Assembly (NCBI GenBank): GCA_009746045.1
Contig: RPFO01002329.1
Coordinates: forward strand, 1-29,051
Direction: 5' to 3'
Source of the DNA: Mesostigma viride
Lineage: Eukaryota; Streptophyta; Mesostigmatophyceae; Mesostigmatales; Mesostigmataceae
Length of the DNA: 29,051 nt
The notes under the pieces are model-generated. The model was given only the letters and a program-made list of their open reading frames with translations, had not been told where the DNA came from and searched no databases. How positions within the stretch are numbered: position 1 is the first letter of the stretch; the number at the start of each line of letters is the position of its first letter. Shown here piece by piece: positions 7,515 to 13,655 of this stretch. The position numbers and the translations under genes are program-made.

Positions 7515-8210
7515 ATGTCGACGGACGAGACACCGAGCGCCAAGAGCAAGATCGTGGACGTGTCCGTGGGCGCCCCCATCGTGCTCACGGAGAGCGAGCA
7601 CGAGGCGTTCCAGAGGACCGGAGTCATGCCGGACGGGTCCGCGTCCACCGTCCCCGCGCCCGTCCCGAGTTCGCCGTCCGACGACCGAGTCGTGACGGGC
7701 GACTCGACCGCGTCCGGCGCGGCGCGCGCGACTGAGGCCAAGGCGGATCCCGAGGAGGCGCGGGTCAAGGGCCAGCAGCTGGCCGTCGTGTCCTTCGTGG
7801 CCCCGCCCAGGAGCAACCACCTGGCGATCAAGATCCGCGGGGTGTTCGACGACCAGAAGGACGCGGAGGAGCACGCGCGCAACCTCATGAAGATCGACCC
7901 CGACTTCGACATATGCGTCGTGTCCATGTACAATTGGATCGTGTTGCCCCTCCCCGACGACCTGATGGCGGAGATCGAGCACAAGTACGTGGACGAGCGT
8001 CTGCAGAAAATCATGACCGGTTACCACGAGCAGAAGGAGCGCGTGAAGGAGTACAACATGCAGCGAATCAGGGAGGCGAAGGAGCTGGGCGCGAGAGGCG
8101 AGGCCGGTTCGCCGCAACCCGGCGCCGTGCCGACGGAGGTCCGTCTCCTAGAAGGAGGCGGCGAGGACGTCGTGGCGGATGCGCCGACGGATCTGGCCAC
8201 CTCTTCGTGA
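7515..8210 (+). CDS. DUF5832-like NCLDV protein
   Basis: This is a 231-residue protein. Residues ~1-85 are Ser/Pro/Ala-rich and disordered. Residues 88-147 form a conserved-looking core: QLAVVSFVAPP, AIKIRGVFDDQKDAEEHARN, then DPDFDICVVSMYNWIVLPLP. This 'SFVxP...KIRGVFxxxxxAxxHAxxLxxxDxxFDIxVxxxxxW' pattern matches, from memory, the DUF5832 family, which is found almost only in large DNA viruses and has no known function. A helical tail (YVDERLQKIMTGYHEQKERV) and acidic end follow. The ATG at 7515 precedes the disordered region; the longer open frame upstream is a shadow of the previous gene. I infer a virion-associated protein, because the family is common across NCLDVs. Confidence 0.72.
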   Translation: MSTDETPSAKSKIVDVSVGAPIVLTESEHEAFQRTGVMPDGSASTVPAPVPSSPSDDRVVTGDSTASGAARATEAKADPEEARVKGQQLAVVSFVAPPRSNHLAIKIRGVFDDQKDAEEHARNLMKIDPDFDICVVSMYNWIVLPLPDDLMAEIEHKYVDERLQKIMTGYHEQKERVKEYNMQRIREAKELGARGEAGSPQPGAVPTEVRLLEGGGEDVVADAPTDLATSS

Positions 8211-8521
8211 GTCGGCGGATCTAGTCATCGTACGGTCTGCTGTGGGGATCGAACCCACCGCGACCCCTCGCGGGGTCGCTCGGCCGACCCGAGCAGACGA
8301 AGGGGTGGGCGGGTGCCCGGGAAAGAAGGACAGAGACACGCAAGGACGAAGAAACAAGGAGAAGATCGAGAGAGATCGCGGGACGCGGACGGAGACCCGC
8401 CCCGGACTCGAGTTAGTAGCGATAGACAGATCGTCGGACGGAGCGTTCGTTCGCGGCGGCTACATAATCCATGCCATGTGTGAGGCTAGACTGTTCGCGG
8501 TCTGCTACCCTATCACGCACG
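8211..8521. other. 311-base gap without protein gene
   Basis: Apart from the minus-strand tRNA-like element, this gap holds a purine-rich plus-strand stretch (about 8320-8400, rich in GA and AAGGA runs) and an AT-containing leader before the MSV199 gene (TACATAATCC, 8461-8470). An in-frame ATG at 8471 would add 17 residues to the MSV199 protein. I see no further coding sequence. Confidence 0.5.
8235..8298 (-). ncRNA. tRNA-like RNA with no normal anticodon loop
   Basis: Read on the minus strand, the 64 bases fold as a tRNA-like cloverleaf. The acceptor is GTCTGCT (8298-8292) with AGCAGAC (8241-8235), 7 bp. The D-arm is GGTC/GACC (8289-8286 with 8277-8274) around an 8-base loop, GGCCGAGC. A 5-bp stem CGCGA/TCGCG closes only a 4-base GGGG loop (8267-8264). 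A 5-bp T-stem GTGGG/CCCAC carries the canonical loop TTCGATC (8253-8247). There is no variable region. The anticodon arm can also be drawn as an 8-bp stem with a GCGA tetraloop. It cannot decode as a tRNA. It resembles tRNA-like RNAs processed by RNase P/Z, such as mascRNA, or a decayed tRNA gene. No T-run follows for Pol III and no CCA is encoded. It lies antisense between two plus-strand genes. Confidence 0.6.
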
Positions 8522-8950
8522 ATGAACGAGGACAAACGCGAAGAAGAGGTCATGGCGGTGATCACGAAGGCGACTCTTTCGCCAAAGGCGGGCGGTTTTT
8601 CGATCCCCCTGTCTACCACGTGGGAATGGCTGGGCTACGCGAATCGTTCGGAAGCGTCCGCGACCGCGAAACGGGTCCTGCAACGGGGTCTGGAGTTCGT
8701 CAAGATCAAGGTCCGCGACGGCGCGGATTCGGACATCTGGCTGAACAAAGAGGGGTTCAAGAATCTGGCTATGGCGAGCAACACGGAAACGGGACGGAGA
8801 GCCCGCTGGTACTTCCTAGCGGTCGAAAGGACCCTGCACGAAATCGCTCAAGAGGAAACCATTCAGAGGGTGATGACGGCTATATCGGCGTCTAAGGACC
8901 TCGAAGACAGAGTGAGACGGATGGAGGAGAGACTGGCGTCGGTTTTGTGA
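8522..8950 (+). CDS. MSV199/antirepressor-type DNA-binding protein
   Basis: This 142-residue protein has a core at ~28-105: IPLSTTWEWLGYANRSEASA, KRVLQRGLEFVKIKVRDG, DIWLNKEGFKNLAMASNTET and GRRARWYFLAVERTLHE. This is the layout of the MSV199 domain and related phage/NCLDV antirepressor N-termini. The pattern is a W-x-W-[LI]-GY helix, a basic recognition segment, then 'L-x-x-x-x-F-K-x-L-x-M-x-x-x-T-x-x-G-x-x-x-R-x-Y-F'. A C-terminal coiled-coil tail (KDLEDRVRRMEERLASVL) probably mediates dimer formation. Such proteins are multicopy in large viruses and are thought to be DNA-binding regulators. The ATG at 8522 is preferred over 8471 because the added residues look non-coding. Confidence 0.75.
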   Translation: MNEDKREEEVMAVITKATLSPKAGGFSIPLSTTWEWLGYANRSEASATAKRVLQRGLEFVKIKVRDGADSDIWLNKEGFKNLAMASNTETGRRARWYFLAVERTLHEIAQEETIQRVMTAISASKDLEDRVRRMEERLASVL

Positions 8951-9187
8951 CGGCCCATGGTTCGTTTCATTCCATGAATCATTTAATGAAAGATCCCATT
9001 ACCTTAACTGTCCTACCGTTTCATTGCACGGCTCCACGTTATGGAAGTGTCGACGTCATCGGACGGACGGTAGACCTACGTGAGGAAGGGCGGACTGGCC
9101 GCCTGGTGAAGGATTTCTGTATACCTATAGCCCCAGTTTTTCTTTCGTCTCATTGGAACGCACTCGATCGGACCGCGGACGATCCGA
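8951..9187. other. intergenic region between convergent genes
   Basis: These 237 bases contain no gene I can support. They hold the inverted repeat TTTCATT (8965-8971) / AATGAAA (8985-8991) with a 13-base loop just after the MSV199 stop, a possible 3'-end hairpin. The base composition is more AT-rich than that of the flanking genes. Confidence 0.4.
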
Positions 9188-9442
9188 TCACGAAATCAGG
9201 TTGTTGGCCGCGGCGAAACCCTCGCCTCCCGCCTCGCCTCCCGCGAACGCCCCGGCGCCGCCTCCGGACGCGTATCTCCGGTACACGAAGAACCCGCCCA
9301 CGAGGACGGCCGCGAGCCCGGCCAGGAACAGGGGAGATTCGTACACGGGGCGAGGGTCGGTGCGTCTCCGGTCGGACGGCACGCACATCGTCGTCTTGGT
9401 CATCGGCACCTCGTTGGTCTGGTTCATGATAGGGAACGCCAT
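9188..9442 (-). CDS. small single-pass membrane protein
   Basis: This 84-residue protein has a polar N-terminal ~33 residues, one transmembrane helix at about residues 38-54 (SPLFLAGLAAVLVGGFFVYRR), and a Gly/Ala-rich tail (GGGAGAFAGGEAGGEG). The topology is likely N-out or virion-lumen with a short Gly-rich end. Three Met codons near the start (residues 1, 6 and 14) leave the exact start open. The longest is taken because it begins 24 bases after the stop of the upstream gene on the same strand. A virion membrane protein is plausible; the family is not recognised. Confidence 0.6.
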   Translation of the reverse strand: MAFPIMNQTNEVPMTKTTMCVPSDRRRTDPRPVYESPLFLAGLAAVLVGGFFVYRRYASGGGAGAFAGGEAGGEGFAAANNLIS

Positions 9443-9466
9443 CGTCGTCGGCGCGGGCGTCTTTAC

Positions 9467-10066
9467 CTATCCCGCAGAAAAATTAGCGGGGAGGAGAACG
9501 TGCACGGTTTGGAGAGGCGCCGAGGCCGGATTCGGCGCCCACGGACATTCGCGAGCGCATTGACACGTGTCCACGCATCCGCCGACGGGCATGTACGGTT
9601 TGTCGCATTGGCGGCACCGAAAGGCGCGCGGGATCACGAATACCGAGGGTTCGCGACACAGCACGCGGACCCACGCGTCCTTGGCGAAATCGTGCATGAT
9701 GTACACGTCGTCCGCCGTGATGTCCAGCACCGCCGTCGGGAGATCGTCTCGGTCCCGCGTTTTCAGGAGGAGAACGTCGCCGGTCACGGCCCATTCCAGG
9801 ATCCTCGAGGCGGTCGCGTTGACCGCGTTCGCGCCTTTTTTGGACGCGTACACCCCGATCGCGCGGTCGGACGGCTGCGTCAGGGCGGGTTTCAGTATCT
9901 CGCACAGCTCGGGGGCCGGGAGGAACCGTCGGATCTCCTGCCACGACCATCGCGAGGAGATCGCGACCCTGCCGGGCCTGCCGCGGCACGGGAGGAAGTA
10001 CGCGTGCGTCACGGCGGATTCTTCGGCCGCCGTCGCCGGGGTCGCGGAACCCCCCTCGATCTCCAT
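9467..10066 (-). CDS. hypothetical protein with C-terminal Cys-rich (zinc-ribbon-like) motif
   Basis: This is a 199-residue protein. The body (~15-145) contains RVAISSRWSWQEIRRFLPAP, a basic helical part, then alternating strands LEWAVTGDVLLLKTR and TAVLDITADDVYIMHDFAKD. The C-terminal region has six Cys in about 27 residues (FRCRQCDKPYMP, then GGCVDTCQCARECPW), which could hold one or two zinc ions. The ATG at 10066 faces an AT-rich divergent promoter (10067-10129). I do not recognise the family; nucleic acid or protein binding through the zinc cluster is an inference. Confidence 0.6.
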   Translation of the reverse strand: MEIEGGSATPATAAEESAVTHAYFLPCRGRPGRVAISSRWSWQEIRRFLPAPELCEILKPALTQPSDRAIGVYASKKGANAVNATASRILEWAVTGDVLLLKTRDRDDLPTAVLDITADDVYIMHDFAKDAWVRVLCREPSVFVIPRAFRCRQCDKPYMPVGGCVDTCQCARECPWAPNPASAPLQTVHVLLPANFSAG

Positions 10067-10129
10067 GGGTCCTAATATAACCGAGGATATAATAGATGTC
10101 CGCTGTCACTCGCCCGCGGCGATATCACC
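10067..10129. promoter_or_regulatory. divergent promoter region
   Basis: The 63 bases between divergent starts hold two AT islands, TAATATAA (10073-10080) and GATATAATAG (10086-10095). Both resemble the TATA-like elements upstream of other genes in the window. One element for each gene is the simplest reading. Confidence 0.5.
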
Positions 10130-10597
10130 ATGATCGGAGCGCGAGTGACCGCCGACGTCGCCGCGAGGCTGACGAAGAGTTCGGAGAGGGCGAAGCGCGC
10201 GGTCGAAGACCGGCTCTTGGCCGCCGTCGAGAGCAACATAGAGACGAGCGCCAAGCAGGGGAGGACGTTCCTGTTCCACACCGTCCCGATGTACCAGTTC
10301 GGCGTCCCGCTGTACGACTGCTCGGCCATGGTGCGCGCGATTGGGAAAAGACTCGTCCGCCGGGGGTTCCGCGTCAAGCAAGTCGGGGTTAACCACGTGT
10401 ACGTCGAGTGGGGATCGGAGAGGGCGAAACCCGCGTGCGCCTCCGACCGCGCCCCGGCCGCGTCCAAGACATCGCGGGGGAAGAAGCGGGCGTCGCGAGG
10501 ATCCAAGCCCGACGCGGCGGCGGTCCCGACGTCCACTCGAGACGCCATCCGACGGCTCGGACTGAACCTCAGGAGCTGTCCGCGCCCCGGCGGATGA
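10130..10597 (+). CDS. conserved-looking small NCLDV-type protein with basic tail
   Basis: This is a 155-residue protein. The core (~1-100) reads RTFLFHTVPMYQFGVPLYDC, then MVRAIGKRLVRRGFRVKQVG and NHVYVEWG. The pattern 'F-x-V-P-x-Y-x-x-G-x-P-L-Y-D ... L-x-x-x-G-F-x-V ... I/V-x-W' is one I associate with a family of short orphan proteins in large DNA viruses; I cannot name it with confidence. After residue ~105 the protein is a disordered basic Lys/Arg/Ser/Ala tail, suggesting binding to DNA or RNA. The ATG follows the AT-rich divergent promoter directly. Confidence 0.65.
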   Translation: MIGARVTADVAARLTKSSERAKRAVEDRLLAAVESNIETSAKQGRTFLFHTVPMYQFGVPLYDCSAMVRAIGKRLVRRGFRVKQVGVNHVYVEWGSERAKPACASDRAPAASKTSRGKKRASRGSKPDAAAVPTSTRDAIRRLGLNLRSCPRPGG

Positions 10598-10832
10598 GCC
10601 ACAGCGTCAGCAGGCCCAGCAACAGCCCGTTCCCCAGCTCAAGGACGTCGTCCGTCGTCGCGAATCTGCGGATCCCCAGCTCGCACAGGACATCGTTCGC
10701 GAGTTCGCACCGGCCGCGGACGGATAATTGCGGCCCCGCGGCCGACACGCCGCCCCACGGAGAGCGGGTGCGGGCCGACGGAGCGATTCTGCGTTCGGAC
10801 CATGCGGGATGTGCTAGCATAAGAGACGTCAT
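10569..10832 (-). CDS. possible small membrane-anchored protein
   Basis: This 87-residue open frame overlaps the end of the previous gene by 29 bases in the convergent direction. The C-terminal 20 residues form a hydrophobic helix (LGNGLLLGLLTLWLIRR), and the middle has RCELANDVLCELGIRRFATT, which looks coding. An AT-rich palindrome (TTATACGTATAA, 10843-10854) lies just upstream and could be its promoter. Support is moderate: the N-terminal 30 residues are low complexity and the start is uncertain. It would be a tail-anchored protein. Confidence 0.45.
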   Translation of the reverse strand: MTSLMLAHPAWSERRIAPSARTRSPWGGVSAAGPQLSVRGRCELANDVLCELGIRRFATTDDVLELGNGLLLGLLTLWLIRRGADSS

Positions 10833-10983
10833 TGTGTTCGCGTTATACGTATAATGAGGCTTAATTTTTATTCGATCGATCCGTGGATCGCGATGAAATA
10901 AAGGACCTTTTATTCATAAAAATAAAGGAACTCATTCAACCACTCTTGTCACCCTCCCACATCCGAGATGGACGCGCACGCGT
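10833..10983. promoter_or_regulatory. AT-rich region: palindrome and poly(A)-like signals
   Basis: It contains the perfect 12-base palindrome TTATACGTATAA (10843-10854) upstream of the small minus-strand frame. It also contains several AATAAA-type motifs, including TTTTATT at 10908-10914, which reads AATAAAA on the minus strand 70 bases past the D5 helicase stop. The likely roles are promoter for one gene and 3'-end formation for the helicase. No coding sequence is seen. Confidence 0.5.
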
Positions 10984-13059
10984 TCACACGCGTCCCTGGA
11001 CGTCCGCGTTCTCGGGGAAGTCCTCGACGTCGCCGCTCTCGTCGCCGACGTCCACGCCGTACAAGAAGAAGCACCTCTTCTTCCGATCACTCCCGCGCGG
11101 GTAGTGCTTGGTGACCCTCTCCAGGACGAGCTGGATGCCGTTCTCCGTGAACACGTGCTTGTAGAAGTCCTCGTCGAACACGACGCGCGTGCGGGGGTCC
11201 CTCTGTCGCAACCACTCGTTGAACCGGCGCTGGAACATCTCCCACGGGCAGTAGAAACCGTCACCCTTCTCCACCCAGGACACCGTGTTGAGGAAGGTGA
11301 TGAGAGGGTTCGACGACATCTGCGCGTGGTTCCTCCACGTGGTGAACTGGACGGGGAGACACGTGTGGATGTTCCTGTGCGCCACGTATTCGATCAACTT
11401 GCGATACGCGCGGTTGGACTTGACGAGGATGTTGGCGATGTTCGACGCGATGAGTTCGTCCATGCGGTCGTCCTGCGCGGGCTTCTTGTCGAACGGGAAC
11501 AGCACGAGGCGGCGGATGATCTGGCTGGCGTTGTCCCCCCTGCAGAACATCCGGTTGCCCGCCGCCAGGTAGGGCGACTTCCACTCCTGGCTGAGGGCGT
11601 CCTTGTACTTCTGCGCCAGACTCATCTTCTCCCCGCTCACGAGGGACAGCCACTCGGCCTGCTCGAGCGCAAACTTCTCGTTCAGCTCGTACGTGTAGAT
11701 GCAGTACTTGTCCTTGTGCTGGGACAGGCCGAACAGGGGCTCGATGTTGTTAGAAAGGACGCCGGCGTCCTGTTTGAAGATGAGTTCGACGATGCGGACC
11801 AGGGTCGACTTGCCCGATCCGGCGATGCCCTTCAGGAACACCATCACCTCGAACTTCTCGAGTTCTTTGAGGGAGTACAGCATCCGCCCCAGACCCAGCG
11901 CCCAGAACGCCCGGTGCACGTCGTCCGTGTAATTCTGGTCGTTCAACACCTTCGTGACGCCCTCCGTCGGGATGTCGAACCACTCGCCCGTCTCGTAGTC
12001 CCCTCGGAACGCGCCTTCCTCGAAAAGGTCCGTGTTCATGACGACGTTCTCGAAATAGCGACACGCGCCCACGTCGTCGGGGAGGTCGCGGGCGGGGTAC
12101 GGATAGAACTCGTCGACGTCCGTCCTGTAGATCCCGTTGGCGAACGCGAACACGTGGCGATCTTTCGGCTTGACCGCGAAGTCGAACGCCGAGGACCCGA
12201 TGATGTTCTCCACGAGCCGCTTCTTGTTGCCGTTCTCGTTCGTCATCATCTTCCACACCATCGGGTTGCCTGTGTCGGTCTGCTTGGTGATCCACTCCTC
12301 CACCGACATGAGCCGTTCCCAGAAGTGGGTGTCGTGTCCCTCGCTCGTGAACACGCGCGCGTACACGCCGTCGTCGCCGTCCGCCCCCTTCCTCAGCTTC
12401 AGCACGTTCCATTGCGCGGAGATGATGAGGAGCAGGCGCTGGTACTCTTTCAGTTCCCCCGCGCCGGAACTCAGCCGCACCGTCAAACGCGGCAAGTTCT
12501 CCCGGACCTTTTTCGGGACGCGCGCCTCGACCACGCTGCACACAGCCTCGCGGAGGGAAAAGACGCGCGAGTGGGCGAAGAACAGGGTGTCCATCCACAC
12601 CTCCAGCCCCTGCCCCCTGCGCTCCTCCACCTCGGCGATCAGGTTGAAGATCTTGCCGGTCGCGCACACCATCCGCGTCTCCACGGACTTGCAAAGGTCG
12701 TTCACGTCGTCCGCCGTGTCCACCTTCTGCCAACATGCCGCGTGGCGCTCCCCGGGGCTCATCCCGTCCGGATCTTCCGGCCCGAGCTCGAAGACGTCGC
12801 ACAGGATCTCGACCACGGGGCAATCGACGACGGCGGCCTTCAGCGTGTGGAGGTACTCGCCGAGCGCGTCGTCCGACATGTCCTTGCACATCCTCGGAAA
12901 CTCTTGACGTCCTCTCGGTCGCCAGGCCGCGGCGGAAGTCCGCAAGACCCCGTCCTCCTGGCTGTCCAGGACATCGTCTCCGTCCTCCTCTCCCTCCCCC
13001 CTCCCCCGCCCCCTCGTCCATTCGGACGGTCCGAGTGTCCCGGTTCGCCTCGGGTACAT
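10984..13059 (-). CDS. D5-like SF3 primase-helicase
   Basis: This is a 691-residue protein. The C-terminal half is an SF3/D5 helicase. Walker A is KGIAGSGKST (410-419), preceded by EVMVFL. The Walker B-like strand KYCIYTYELNEKF (451-463) follows. The sensor segment is YLAAGNRMF (497-505) and the arginine-finger region is IIRRLVLFPF (514-523). Upstream, FAFANGIYRTDVDEFYPYP (304-322) is the D5 N-terminal domain signature. I see no clear archaeo-eukaryotic primase catalytic triad in the first 250 residues, so priming may be carried out elsewhere or by a diverged domain. The frame begins at ATG 13059, but coding-like sequence in another frame (MAPIEPGLDDAIVPALAEQV, from ATG 13201) sits beside a TATA-like island. 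The true start is therefore probably 13201, with a frame slip in the C-run near 12990-13015. It is the replicative helicase of NCLDVs. Confidence 0.9.
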   Translation of the reverse strand: MYPRRTGTLGPSEWTRGRGRGEGEEDGDDVLDSQEDGVLRTSAAAWRPRGRQEFPRMCKDMSDDALGEYLHTLKAAVVDCPVVEILCDVFELGPEDPDGMSPGERHAACWQKVDTADDVNDLCKSVETRMVCATGKIFNLIAEVEERRGQGLEVWMDTLFFAHSRVFSLREAVCSVVEARVPKKVRENLPRLTVRLSSGAGELKEYQRLLLIISAQWNVLKLRKGADGDDGVYARVFTSEGHDTHFWERLMSVEEWITKQTDTGNPMVWKMMTNENGNKKRLVENIIGSSAFDFAVKPKDRHVFAFANGIYRTDVDEFYPYPARDLPDDVGACRYFENVVMNTDLFEEGAFRGDYETGEWFDIPTEGVTKVLNDQNYTDDVHRAFWALGLGRMLYSLKELEKFEVMVFLKGIAGSGKSTLVRIVELIFKQDAGVLSNNIEPLFGLSQHKDKYCIYTYELNEKFALEQAEWLSLVSGEKMSLAQKYKDALSQEWKSPYLAAGNRMFCRGDNASQIIRRLVLFPFDKKPAQDDRMDELIASNIANILVKSNRAYRKLIEYVAHRNIHTCLPVQFTTWRNHAQMSSNPLITFLNTVSWVEKGDGFYCPWEMFQRRFNEWLRQRDPRTRVVFDEDFYKHVFTENGIQLVLERVTKHYPRGSDRKKRCFFLYGVDVGDESGDVEDFPENADVQGRV

Positions 13060-13201
13060 CCCCCGCGTCCGTCATATCCGCGTCCCTCGCCCCCCTTCCC
13101 AGCCCGAGACCTCGCCCCGGCCCCCTCTCTTCGCGTATTCGTACCTGCTCGGCGAGGGCCGGTACGATCGCGTCGTCGAGGCCGGGCTCGATCGGAGCCA
13201 T

Positions 13202-13328
13202 CGGATATAATTTATCCGTATACAAATTCCGTGGCGGACGCGAACCCGTGACAGATGACGGTATAATTCGATCCGCTCACGAAAATTATGCCGCGTATTG
13301 GTACGCTTGGTGGTCGGTTCCGCTCGCA
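13202..13328. promoter_or_regulatory. divergent promoter region with TATA-like elements
   Basis: GGATATAATTTATCCGTATA (13203-13222) lies directly upstream of the probable helicase start at 13201 on the minus strand. TATAATTC (13262-13269) and AAAATTATG (13282-13290) precede the plus-strand gene. GGATATAATTTATCC (13203-13217) is also a near-perfect 15-base palindrome. These islands are the likely promoters of the helicase and of the next plus-strand gene. Confidence 0.5.
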
Positions 13329-13655
13329 ATGGATCACCCGATCGTGTCGGAAGCCTTGTCGGCGACGTCGTTCGTATTCTCGTACGCCCTCACGTCCGTT
13401 TTGCCGTACGATTTCGACATCCACTGCGACGTGGTGAAGGCGCTGGTGGTCTTTTCGGGGTCCTACCGCGCCACGAAGAAGGCGGACATCTCGGTGCTGT
13501 TGACGGGCATCTACTTCTTACTGAAGACGTTGATGCCGTCCCGGGCGCGCATGTTCCCTGACGCCGGGCCGAAGTCGGCGCCGGACGACGCGCGCAACCC
13601 CGTGACGAGCACGAAGAGTGTCGGTAGACAAGGGGCGCGCGTCAGTGACCGGTGA
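13329..13655 (+). CDS. hypothetical 108-residue protein
   Basis: Not recognised. Two weakly hydrophobic helices lie at about residues 8-24 (ALSATSFVFSYALTSVLPYD) and 35-67 (VVKALVVFSGSYRATKKADI, then SVLLTGIYFLLKTLMP). A basic, polar tail follows. The spacing suggests a compact helical protein or a weak membrane association. The ATG at 13329 is chosen as the first after the promoter region; the longer open frame upstream is a shadow of the helicase. Its end overlaps the convergent giant gene by 14 bases. Confidence 0.55.
   Translation: MDHPIVSEALSATSFVFSYALTSVLPYDFDIHCDVVKALVVFSGSYRATKKADISVLLTGIYFLLKTLMPSRARMFPDAGPKSAPDDARNPVTSTKSVGRQGARVSDR

Noticed and set aside
8179-8895. 238-residue plus-strand frame through the gap and the MSV199 gene
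   Set aside because: It is out of frame with the MSV199 motifs, crosses the tRNA-like element, and has shadow-like composition.
11104-13251. 715-residue plus-strand open frame
   Set aside because: It is fully antisense to the D5 helicase; its His/Arg/Val/Asp-rich composition is that of a GC-rich shadow frame.
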